A program made the translations under genes and the position numbers. Positions 13,097-30,110 of a DNA stretch of 64,000 nt are shown here, piece by piece. The DNA lies in NCBI RefSeq assembly GCF_041146795.1, contig NC_135172.1, positions 37,185,623 through 37,249,622 on the forward strand, read 5' to 3'. A model generated the notes under the pieces. That model saw nothing but the letters and a program-made list of their open reading frames with translations. It was not told the origin of the DNA and searched no databases. Source of the DNA: Maylandia zebra (taxonomy: Eukaryota; Chordata; Actinopteri; Cichliformes; Cichlidae). The first letter of the stretch is position 1. Each line of letters starts with the position of its first letter.

Positions 13097-14173
13097 TAGG
13101 GCTGGGTATCGTCACTGATTTCTAGAATCGATTCAATTCCGATTCACAAGGCCCCGAATCGATTCGATCCACGATTCGATTTAATTCGATTCGATTTAAA
13201 TCTGGGAAATTTTGACAGTCAGAAATATTATAATTCAGATCAGTACATTTACATATTTTTGTATCAATAAAAAGGAAGCTGACACACGCAAGACTTTATC
13301 ACAGGTGTGAGCATCACAGCAGATGCCTTTGTGTCAAAGTAGCTGAGGATAAAACACAGAAAAACATGAAGGTGATTTTCCTGGCCTGGGATTTTATAAA
13401 AATATTCTGCAGTACATCAAAAACGAAAGAAAACCATTAATCAACATATGAACATCACCTCTGAAGTTACAGCGGTTTTATTAGAGACACAGCGTTTTGC
13501 ATTTTGAATAATTTTAAAAAGTTTAAATTTGTTCAGTATTGAACAGCAGAAATGAGGTTTTCTTTTCGGAAGAATGTAAAAGGGAAAAAACAGCGGCCGA
13601 CAGCCTGTAAACAACAGTAGACTTGTGCGTAACAAGCAAGCGAATAATGAAGAAAGGGAAACTGTTCTTGAAGTACAGAGAGAGAGCTGTGCATCACAGT
13701 GGAAGCAAAACAGTAAAAGTCTGAGTGAATTCATGACGATGTTTATGTGAAGCGTTTGGATCTTCTTTTGCTGCTGGTTCGGTCAATATTGTTTGGAGAG
13801 AGATCAAACTAACAGCTTTAGAATCGGCGCATAAAGGGCGTGCACACAAAGCGTGGACCCGCCAACAGATCAGAGTCAGCGAGCTGTCGGCTTTCAGCCC
13901 CGACTGTGAGAAAAGCGACATCTAACTGATTCTGATCCGCGGGTCCCGCTGTGTGTTTAAGTCTTTGTGCAGAATCCGTGTTCCTGCTCTCATTTACTGT
14001 CTTAACTGTTTGGTGGTTCTTGAAATTTTGTGAGATTTCACCTGAGATTCTGGCATTTTGGGCAAAATAAATTTATATTAAAAAATCGATTCAGGATTTT
14101 AATGAATCGATTTTACGTTATCCAAGCCAGAATCGATTTTAATCGATGAATCGATTATAAGAACCCACCCCTA
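13097..14173. mobile_element. Non-autonomous hAT-type DNA transposon
   Basis: The 1077-bp element starts TAGGGCTGGGT and ends ACCCACCCCTA, so the ends are inverted repeats with two mismatches in the first 11 bases. Both sides carry the identical 8-bp duplication GATAACAG (13089-13096 and 14174-14181), the size typical of hAT insertions. The subterminal 100 bp at each end are packed with AATCGATT/GATTCGAT motifs that are themselves inverted between ends. No transposase is encoded. The intact duplication argues for a relatively young copy. Confidence 0.85.
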
Positions 14174-14978
14174 GATAACAGTGTTGTAGCTATATTATAA
14201 CTATACATGTGTTTTTAGATACTCATTCATTGGTCTGTTGAAACAGTGTATCAAATGTATAATTTTTTGTTGAATTATTGTGTTAATTAATTTAAGCCAA
14301 TATTATTATTATGAATATATTATAATAAGTAGTAGAAAATGAAAACAATAAGTCATAAATGTGTATGTATTTACTTTTTTAAATAATCAAGATGAATTAG
14401 ATGAACATAGAAAACTGTGTCACGCATGCATTTTGCTTTCTTTTCAGAATAAACTTTGGTTAAAGTTAAAAGTTTTAAGTTTTACAACTCTAAAATAAAA
14501 TCTGCTATCTCTCATCGACTATCAAGATGCAGCATCCAGATTACTCTGAGCTCTTCCCTTTTAAAAATGATAGAAATAACAATAATTTTCCACCTGCTTC
14601 CGGTTACAGTAATTCAAAATGATCAAACTTAAATAGATTTTTTCTATCTCAGACAAACATGGATTTCCAAAGGTCATGGTATTCCTTTAAACATATCAAA
14701 ACATAGTGTTATTCATATTTCCTATCCCTCTCTTCCTTTTGATTTTTGAAACTAATTACAGATCATCGTTGAAAGCCAAACTTCAGAAGTTGCATGACAA
14801 AATCAGAGTGCTTTATGTACTAAACTAATTTCCAAAAACTGTGGCCGCGAAGGTGCTACTAACTAGTAAGACTGAAAGTCCCACTTCAGTGACTAACTTC
14901 ACTTCTGAAAGCATGCACTGCATCAAGCCTTATATTTTCAAACCATCGCAAGTTCATGTGAACCTACCAACTGTCCAC

Positions 14979-21491
<6,513 letters not shown>

Positions 21492-23966
21492 CAGTGACAG
21501 AAGATCTACAAGTCTCCAGAATAAAATAAAAAAAAAAACAGCTGTTTGGAAGAAACAGCTAAACTCAGGTGAGCCAGAGACAATGAGAACATGATCTCAC
21601 AAAAAAAGTTTTTATTTCTAGTTATTGATTGTAGTTATTTAAAAAAAACAAAAACATCTACTTACCTTTTGTTGTGATTTAGCTTGCTGAAATGTTCAGC
21701 GCATCCCCTGTGCGTAATTGGCACCTCTGGATAAGTGAATTCATATTTTCATTTAGTAGTACCGTCTTCCATTTGCCTTGTTCTGTGCTGTTTTTTCAAT
21801 GAGCTCGGAAGCCTGTGATCAAGTGGCTCCGTTAAGTTGAAGCTCATTCGGCTGCGTGGCAGTAATCCTACGTGCCTCCTCAGTGCGTCCAGTGGTCAGT
21901 GCGCCCCGGGGTAAATCCCCGAAACGAGAAGGAGGAGCTCGTTAACGCGACCCCCGACCGGGAGAGCGGGGCTAGGTGATGGAACACAAGCGACAGGCCG
22001 CAGCGCCGGGGCACCAGGAGCGCACAGGACCGTGCAGTACAGTAGAAAATTATGCAACAATAGCAAGTGAACCATGGCAAAGTTTCGTGTTAAGTGATAC
22101 GAAAGAAAATCACCCAATTTTCCAGTTACAGATCAGTAATTACTGCGTGCTGCAGCTTAAATAACAAACATCTTAAGATACTCATACCATCTTAAAGGAG
22201 CATTTTATGTCAAAGCTTCCTCCACTTTTCTTAAACTTAGTTGTACTGTAATAAGGAGATATCAGTGGAGTGGAGCTCCGCACCTGGATATAGTTTGAGA
22301 CTTTTTTTTAAATCATGTCTCCAAAGTACCCAACACGACTTATCGACCACACTTTAAACTGAGACACTTCTTGGCGTTCATTGATACAATAGTCATTTTG
22401 TGTCATTTTTCCTCCCACTTTTGTGTTCTTTTCAGTGGGAGGCTTTTATGTTGCTCCTGAACTGCTTTGTTGGAAGGTTAAATGGGGCTTCATGCTCTGT
22501 CGGAGCCGATCTGCACACTGCTCAGTTTGGTGGTCTGTGCGCACGCAAGAATTTGCTTCAGTCCCCTCCAATTAAACGATTAATTCAACTGGCACGCAGA
22601 TGAAAAAGAAATGACCATGAAAGACTTTCAGCTGAGGCAAGTTTGTTTTAATCAACACTGACATTATAATTTAAGGAAAATCTATAGAAAACAGATTCTT
22701 ACCAACTCAAAAACTGTCCGTGACAGAGAGGGGAAATGGAGCTTTTAACTGAGAGTGCACTATCCTGTCATTTATTTATGTTTCACTTGGGAAGCACCAA
22801 TCAAGGCAGCCAGGAATCTGATATTCAATCAAAAGGGAAAGGATGCTTTAAATTTCCTTCACCTCACCATTCATTTAACATTTGATCAAGTGACATTCAA
22901 TATGTATTTTAATTAACAAAGCGCTGAATAAGGCTACTAATATCTTTCAATGGTGTTCCCATATAGTTCTCAGTCAACAGGATGGACACAGGTTTGACAG
23001 AAACACACTGGATGAGTTTATGAGCGCTGTATAGGAACATGAACAGGGAGATCAGCAGTGCCCAACAGCTTTAGCTTCCAGCTCAAACATCACCAGTCAC
23101 ATCAAATAAAACTGCAACCTTCCTCCACATACCAACCAAAGCAACTAGTGTCCTTTATGGATAGAAAACAATAAATCTGACTGATGTTCTCATTATTGTC
23201 ATCTAATGATCTGATAAATGGTAAAAGACACTCAAATTTGTTTTGTTTCAGTTTGTTTTGGTTGCAATAACAAGGCTGTAACTAAAGACCACACAAGCTG
23301 TCTTCCTGGTTTTTTTTTAGTGTTTTCTTTTTTATTTCCCTGCCACCACCACAACCTGAATATAGAAATCTGGATGGAAAAAGTGTGATACACGAGTTTG
23401 TTTGAATTTTTAAGTTGCAAATCAAATGGAAGAAGACACACAGTCACCATGAATCACACAGAATAAACAAGTCATAAACATCAACCATCTGAAAGCTGTT
23501 TTCTCCTCAAACACACAGCACTGTCACTGGAAACACTTTGTTTTCACAACTGAGGCCGGACACTGCACAGGGTGTGGGGGAGGAGGGGACGATTTTTCAA
23601 TTCTTCTGTCGAGAAAAAGTTAAATGCTTAAAGTAGGAACTGCCACAGTGGATATGAAGACAAGAGAAGGTGAAGTGAGAGTAAGGCGGCACGCATATGT
23701 ACCATCTTATCTCCAAAAATAATGCAGCTTCTCTATGGGTTTACTTGTGATGTCGTGGGGGGTGGGGCACCCTTCAATGCAGGCGGGTGTCTCGCTGTAA
23801 CCGTGCTGTGAAGATACCGTGTTGAGGACTGAATGGATCGTCTTGAGGCTGTTGCTGCAGGATTTGAGGTTTGCTGGGGATGGAGCTCAGAGGAGGATAA
23901 CTCAGACTGCAGAGCTGTGTCTGTAGAATGGGGGGAGAGGAGGCGGCCCTGCGAGGGGGCAGGACA
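21492..23966. other. best2-get3 intergenic region and UTRs
   Basis: Transcription of both genes runs leftward, so this holds the best2 promoter and 5' UTR (right of 21491) and the get3 3' UTR (left of 23967). A GC- and CpG-rich block lies at about 21800-22060, suitable for the best2 first exon or promoter. A minus-strand AATAAA at 23331-23336 is one possible get3 polyadenylation signal. The rest, about 22100-23200, is AT-rich and shows nothing I recognise. Confidence 0.5.
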
Positions 23967-26900
23967 TCACTTGTTTGGGGGTTTGTAGGGTTCCAGAAGT
24001 TGCTTAGAGAACGTGTTGACCTTGTCGGCACCTCGAACTTCATGGGGCAGTAGAGGTAACTTGACTATGTGGAAATCCTCGTAAAGATCTTCCATCTGTG
24101 GGCAGAAGACAAACCACCAATAAACTTGTGTGACTTTGAACTGTAAATATTGTAAATAAACTTTCCCATTTCTCCTGATTCATACCTGGTCTAAATATTT
24201 CGACTGAATTTTATGGCGGGCTTCACACATTTTACATGGCCTGTCTGCATCAGGGAAAACGAGCTGGTTGACAATGATGTTGTGCGTGTCGATGCGGCAC
24301 TTGGCCAGTTCCTGAATCAGCCGCTCTGTCTCATAAAGTGACAGAAATTCAGCAATACACACACAGATGAAGGTGGTCTGCTCCTGAAGGGTGAGAGGAA
24401 GGTGCGTCACAACACACATAGATAAAAACTATTAATATGACTTCATGAAGCTCAAATTTCCTCCAAATAGTGAATTCGTTATTTACATTAAATATTTTGT
24501 CTAAACAGGTAGATGAGTTCCCATCAAAGAACAAAATCAAAAGGAACAACAAAACCTAAAGCAGTCAAGTAAAACAGACTAGCTACTAGGGCTCAACAGG
24601 GGTGGAGTTAGAACTTTAAAAGAAAATAATAAAAAGGTGAAACTGTTGTCGAAACTTCTTTTGTCCTAATGACAAAATAGTATAAAGAGGGCTTGATAAG
24701 AGGGATACATGCATGTGCAACAGGCCGCTGTGCACAGTGAGTCACTCCAAAAAAACTCTTGTATCCACACACACTATTGACACTCGAACCAGCTAAAGTT
24801 TCTTCTGTCATCAGATAAGACTTGTTACAGAGGGTGTGCATGTAGCTACCACAGCACCTCATTAGAACAGTATATGACTGAAGTGTAGTGTGAAAAGGCT
24901 TATTCATCGTGGGTGGGTGGAGACTACAACCATTAAAGCAATTACATCTTTAACTGACAATGATGTTGCATCTGGTTCATCTGTACAATAATGCCAAAAT
25001 TAGAAAGTGGCTGAAGGTAAAAAAAATGTCCAGGGATCATTATTATTTTTAGGCTAGACAAGTGTAATTTTCTTTTATCGAGTTGTTCTAAAGGCTCTCT
25101 GAAAAGCTTTCAGTTGATCCCAAATGTAAGAGAACTAGAAAACACATTTTTATATACATAATAAAATCAGAGAGGAGCACCCTCCCTTAACCTGATTTCC
25201 ACCAGACAGGGCTCTTCCCGTTAAAAGGCAGTTAATTCTACCCTCAATCATCAAATCAATAGTAAGCTATTACTATATAAATCCCAAAGTTGTATAAGAA
25301 TATATAAATGTGACTTACAGGGTCTTTGAACTGCTCACTAACTGAGCGAATGACTGGCAGGGTTTCTTCAAGCTTTGAGGCCAGCTGGTCTGCGTTCATG
25401 TCACCCAGACCAAGCATATTACACATCTAGAAACAGCAAAAGAGATGGACAGTGTGAGTGAAAACAAGAGAAGAGAGAAAGAGAAAACACTGGAGAAAGA
25501 AAAAGGCCAACAAAGTGAATATATTTAATCAGAAATCATGTTTTATGTGCAGAATAATGAAAATGGTTTGAACCGATCTGCTCGTCTCAGCACCCACCTG
25601 AGAGATGAAAGGGCTAATCTGGTTCTTGATCTGCATGAGGCGGCCTAGACCTCGCTCCACAATCGTGGGAAAGTTAAGCAGTCGCAGTGTGTGACCAGTA
25701 GGGGCAGTGTCAAAGACCACCACTGAGAAGTTCATTCCCTTCACTAATCTGAGATACAGGCAAACAACAGTGGTAAGTATAACACTCACTAACTGTCCTT
25801 AAAACTTCAGACATGCTGCGAGAAAACTCAAATACAAAACTACCTCATGACCTCTGCATAGCTCATAGCCTCATCGATGCCGGGGAAGGCGCTCATCGCT
25901 TCCTGCATCATCTTCTTGCCCATGCTGAGCATATTGTCCTCCTCGAAGAACTCATCAGGCAGCTCTGCCACACCCAAGCTCGGGTCAATCTCCTGTATAC
26001 ACATGCCCAAATCCTAAGATCAGAACACTTCAAATAGATTGCAAATGTTTTTATGCCCTCCAGTGATTGAGTTTGTTACACAGTGGTGCTTGTGAGACTC
26101 ACATGTGGAACTGGCTAGCCTCGTGACTCTGAAAAGATGGTGATCTCATGCACTAACTTGTTTTTTCCAAAAACAGAATGAACAAACCCTCTGTGCTTTT
26201 TAAACTCTGTCTAAACGTTAGTCTTTAATATGATGCAAAGATGAAAATGTGGATAAGAAAATCCTTGTACTGTGGATGCTTGCTCATTGTTGTTTCATAG
26301 ACTTCATCAATGTTATTAATATTATTAATAACATGCTTCTCAGAAAAAAATATATTTGCAAACATTTGAGTTCAATTTTTAATCTCATCAAGCAGCACCT
26401 CACACTTGTAACATTTAATAGCTGTTAGGTGTACACATATACTCACCATTGCAAAGAGGTTGTCATAGCCCTTAACCTTAGTGGGTACCTTTGAGAACTT
26501 CTGGTCAAAAGCATCAGAGATGTTATGGGCAGGATCTGTGGAAATGATGAGCACACTCTCCCGAACAGCAGCCAGCTGGACAGCCAAACTACAGCTGTCA
26601 GAAGGACATGGAAAGGGGACAGGTTTGTGTTTAAAGAGCCTGTTAAGAGTATTTTGTGCCCAATGTAAGCATGTAAGAAATGCTGTGCAACTGACCAACA
26701 ATGAGATCCGCAATGTTTTGAATTCTTAATCCTTCATGTGCATGCATGCCGTGTAAAGCACAAAGTAAAATTCTAATCCATTTCCACTTTGTGAACATTA
26801 CCTTCCCCCAGTTACTTTGATGAACGCAACTTTCGCATGCAATTATATTCCAACTGAAACACAGTAGATAACTTAAGGGATAGCATATGCGACAGTGGTT

Positions 26901-27636
26901 GATCTATGCGCAATGTTATCGTGGCTGCTCTGATGTGATGTACATATTTGTTTGACACATTAGATTTTTGTTAGTTATCTTGTTTGAAATAAGTCCGCTA
27001 CAGACTAGATCCACGTTCATTTGGAATCGCATTTATTCATATTTTTTTCTTCTTGTTATGAATAAAGATATGATAATACGGGCTTGACAGCCTAACTCTG
27101 GAGTCTCCTTTAACTCTGGGTGAAGTAAAAGAACAGGTAACATTAGCAGCAGGTTATTGATGATGGCTTATACGGTGATTACTGAAGGTGTTGAGAAAGT
27201 CGTGAATCCATGTGTCAGCTGCTAACGTTAGCTGCTCACTGCGCTTCACAGCTACCAAACTGCTCGGCGAAAGGACTCCTTACTCAAATCTAAAACATAA
27301 CAGTCACTTTTCTTTGATGCTAGCGCGTCTTTAGGTAGAAATTTAACACCAGTCTAATCTCGTCGTGGGAAAATTACCCACGCAATTCATTTTCGGACAA
27401 TGATCAACGTCAACTTATGGTAACGGCTAATGCTAGCCAGCCGCTCAAGCCGAGTCAGTATCCGGAGGCAATTTAGCATTTTAATCAACTTACCTACATG
27501 TCGTTTTACCAACGCCACCCTTCCCACCCACAAATATCCATTTCAAAGATTTCTGCTCGATGATATTCTTCAGAGTTGGTTCTAACGGCTCCACATCGGG
27601 CGCATCTTCAAATTCGTCTTCCACCAAAGCTGCCAT
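23967..27636 (-). CDS. get3: ATPase GET3 (ASNA1/TRC40), tail-anchored protein targeting
   Basis: Cytosolic homodimeric ATPase that carries tail-anchored membrane proteins to the ER receptor WRB/CAML. Seven exons splice in frame: 27494-27636, 26447-26594, 25844-25992, 25598-25748, 25319-25426, 24186-24383 and 23967-24095 (341 aa, against 348 in human). The deviant Walker A P-loop GGKGGVGKT is at residues 37-45, split from switch I ([10 protein letters not shown], from residue 68) by intron 1. [12 protein letters not shown] is the switch II region. C283-x-x-C286 (CKMC) is the zinc-binding dimer motif. The methionine-rich client-binding helices fall in exons 3-5 ([29 protein letters not shown]). 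The start ATG has A at -3 and G at +4 and gives [14 protein letters not shown], with the family's acidic N-terminus. All key residues are intact, so it should be functional. Confidence 0.97.
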
Positions 27637-28407
27637 CTTGTATGTGTACAGTCAGCGACGTACAGCTCAGGAGTTACGCAAAGACGTATCCACAGTTGAT
27701 GCATTCACTGCTCCTCGGAGTTTTGATCCACGCAAGGTTTCACACTGCCGCAGGGTTGTACGACATTTGGTAGTTTTAATATTGAAGACACTATTAATTT
27801 TTGACAGAAGAAGACAAGGAATCACATAGGCACTGACAATTATATTTTATTCATATTATATTCATGCGCATGTGTACATTAGAATAGTTTGCAAGGAAGT
27901 CATCTAGAAACAGGTTTATGTAGATTTTGAATTTAGAATGATTAGTATATATCTTCAATTAATACTGTCAAGTATGATCAATCAATCAAACACAACAGTG
28001 AGTTACCAAAAACACTTTCATTTTTAATGTTCTCTGTAAACAAAAAATGTTTGATACTGTTTGAATATGAAAGTGCAAAAATAGAGTGAAAAAGAAAAAT
28101 TGGAAGAAACATGCACAATCCACGAATTTACCATAAACATGAATGTAGCACGAACTACACTAAACTCAGCGCCTTAGAAATTGCAGTTTACTGACGTAAA
28201 ACATTTACTTAAATATTTATTAAGCCAGTTTGTACTAAAAATGTTGAAAGTTTAGAGCAGAGAAAATGAAAGAGCAGGTAGCGGCATCGTCTTAGTAATT
28301 AAAAGTAGCCATGTTCGATCATTTCAACTATAACACTGAAAATCAACAAAATAATAAAAAACACAGTGTGCACAGAAAAAAAGCCGGTCTGCAGTGATAA
28401 AAAACAT
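27637..28407. other. get3 promoter and noggin-like 3' UTR
   Basis: The noggin-like stop codon is only about 770 bp from the get3 start, both on the minus strand. The get3 end (27637-27760) is moderately CpG-rich and probably holds its TSS. The AT-rich remainder (27830-28400) is the likely 3' UTR of the noggin-like gene. No coding block or repeat is recognised. Confidence 0.5.
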
Positions 28408-29259
28408 TCATTTACATGAACACATGCATGCAGTCACCACAGGATAAGGCACTTGTCTCCATAAACATCTTTTCCTTGTTTCACCTGTCCCCATCTGAGC
28501 ACTGCCATCAGAGTTTTCACCTCTCAATTTTCTGGAGCGATCATCTCCATCTCTGACTTCAATGCAGTGCCAAGCCAGAATCTTTATGTGTGTTGTTTGA
28601 GCTCGCACGCAGTTCATCCCACTGGGAAAGGAGCAACTTTGCCCTCCATCTGGCCCTTCACAGTCAGTCTGCCGCAGCCACCGTGGCCAGAAGGTTGGGC
28701 CCAGATCGACCCACTGGTGCTGTAATTTGCATGTTGCTGAGCGCACCAGCCATCCTCTGACTGAATTGGCAGCATCTGATGGCAGAGAACTGAGGTCCAG
28801 TTCTGCAGCCTCCTTCTCTAGTTTCTGCTGATATTTTGCTGAAGCCTTTCTCAGTTCTGGAGACACACGCAGGTTAAATTTCTCTTTGAAGGTGGTAAGG
28901 GTGGGCTGACTTCCTTTGGGGGACTCAAAAGGGTGATCTACAGACATCCAAAACGGGTCAAACGAGGATCCCAGAAGACGCAGGAGGCGAGAAGGCTGGC
29001 GATGTCTGACTTTGGGCATGTAGTGGTAGTCGTCAGCATTTGTGATGAGGGTGTATGGACGGATTGGCTGTGAGAAGGATGGGAGACTGGCTCCCAGCTG
29101 AAGAAATGGTGAATCCCAGCCTGTGCCATCCTGGTCTTGAGCAACAGTCACATTTGGATGCTGATTTTGAGTTGAAATGTTGGAAATAAAGGCCAGAGAT
29201 GCATCCAGGAGAAAAGATAGGAAAATCCAACAGAGACAAATGGCAAACTGCCCACACAT
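28408..29259 (-). CDS. Noggin-family secreted protein (divergent paralogue)
   Basis: Noggins are secreted cystine-knot dimers that bind BMP-type ligands. This is a single uninterrupted exon, as in known noggins. I start it at 29259 (A at -3), where a signal peptide begins (MCGQFAICLCWIFLSFLLD). The frame is open for 51 more codons to 29412, but these would put the signal internally. Family blocks: LLRLLGSSFDPFWM near residue 100, WVDLGPTFWPRW, then nine cysteines in noggin order ending CLWRQVPYPVVTACMCSC. N-glycosylation sites NIST and NVT lie close to the mature N-terminus. The Lys/Arg-rich heparin-binding stretch that precedes the first cysteine in classical noggin is missing; here the segment is acidic (EKEAAELDLSS). 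About 30 residues separate the WHC and RKRC cysteines, far more than usual. Noggin-4-like is possible, but orthology is not settled. Confidence 0.85.
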   Translation of the reverse strand: MCGQFAICLCWIFLSFLLDASLAFISNISTQNQHPNVTVAQDQDGTGWDSPFLQLGASLPSFSQPIRPYTLITNADDYHYMPKVRHRQPSRLLRLLGSSFDPFWMSVDHPFESPKGSQPTLTTFKEKFNLRVSPELRKASAKYQQKLEKEAAELDLSSLPSDAANSVRGWLVRSATCKLQHQWVDLGPTFWPRWLRQTDCEGPDGGQSCSFPSGMNCVRAQTTHIKILAWHCIEVRDGDDRSRKLRGENSDGSAQMGTGETRKRCLWRQVPYPVVTACMCSCK

Positions 29260-29954
29260 GGTCTTCAGATCTGGACTGTAGCTCAAAGAATGAAAAATTG
29301 CTCTTTTAGCTTTTCCCTTCAGTCCTCTAGTTATGCTTTCAGTTGGTGCTAGGTGCTTCAGGGACTCTGTGTACCCAACACCAGACATCCTTGGGCTCTT
29401 AAACAACAACATACTGAATTCAGTGTCTTATCACACAAGCAGCACTCTATTGAGTATGGCACACTTGAGTTCCCAAGACTGATATTTTGGCTAACTTGCA
29501 ATCTGAATATAAGACAACTATGCTGAAATTTGGTTTAATGCAAGGTGTCACGTACCAAAATTTCCACACTTCACACTTTTGCAAAGTGCCAACTTTAAAT
29601 GGGTTATCAATGAAATATTCATTGGATAAAGTTGGTGTGTAAATCACTGGACTAAGGAGTAAAATATTTTAAAAAGAGACCACATGAAAAATGTTCATGG
29701 GGCAAATGCCCCATTTATTTTCATCTACACAAAATCAGCATTGTGGATCAAAGGCACATTTGGTGTAATATCAAGTATATTTTCTGCATCATACTAAACA
29801 TCCAGTTTACTCCCATGTTATAATCTTACATATAAATACAGTCACATAAAATTGTATATACGCACATACAGATAACAAACAGCAGAATTAACAGAGAAAT
29901 ACAGCATTTATGAAACAAGCTGATTGATTAGCAGTTCTGTAGTGTCAGGTTCCA

Positions 29955-30003
<49 letters not shown>

Positions 30004-30110
30004 TTTAGAAAAAACCCGACCTGGCACACTATACGTGTGAATGTAACCATATTTCAGTTTGTGATACTCCTGTGTTGACCTCCATCCTGTCGTCTTGCTT
30101 ATTCACACAC
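29260..30110. other. Noggin-like promoter and tom1 3' UTR
   Basis: About 850 bp between the tom1 stop codon and the noggin-like start, both genes on the minus strand. The tom1 3' UTR probably runs from 30110 to a minus-strand AATAAA at 29714-29719 and includes a (TG)22 tract. The AT-rich 29413-29700 segment would carry the noggin-like promoter. No repeat family is recognised here. Confidence 0.45.
29957..30001. repeat. (TG)22 microsatellite, probably in the tom1 3' UTR
   Basis: An uninterrupted 45-bp TG tract about 110 bp past the tom1 stop. In the tom1 transcript it reads (CA)n. Confidence 0.95.

Larger units (their letters stand above)
1..14978. other. Gene-poor left flank, no exon recognised
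   Basis: I searched both strands for recognisable protein domains and splice-bounded coding blocks and found none. Open frames here are short, lack family signatures and mostly overlap repeats or low-complexity DNA. What it does contain is listed separately: an inverted duplication (598-860), a foldback element (871-1236), degenerate hAT and SINE/LINE remnants (about 2340-2790 and 8461-8790), a Tc1-like end (4990-5173), a G-rich tract (6660-6850), perfect hairpins, and an hAT-type element (13097-14173). The rightmost part is expected to hold the 3' UTR of the bestrophin gene. Distal exons or UTR of a neighbouring gene cannot be excluded. Confidence 0.6.
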
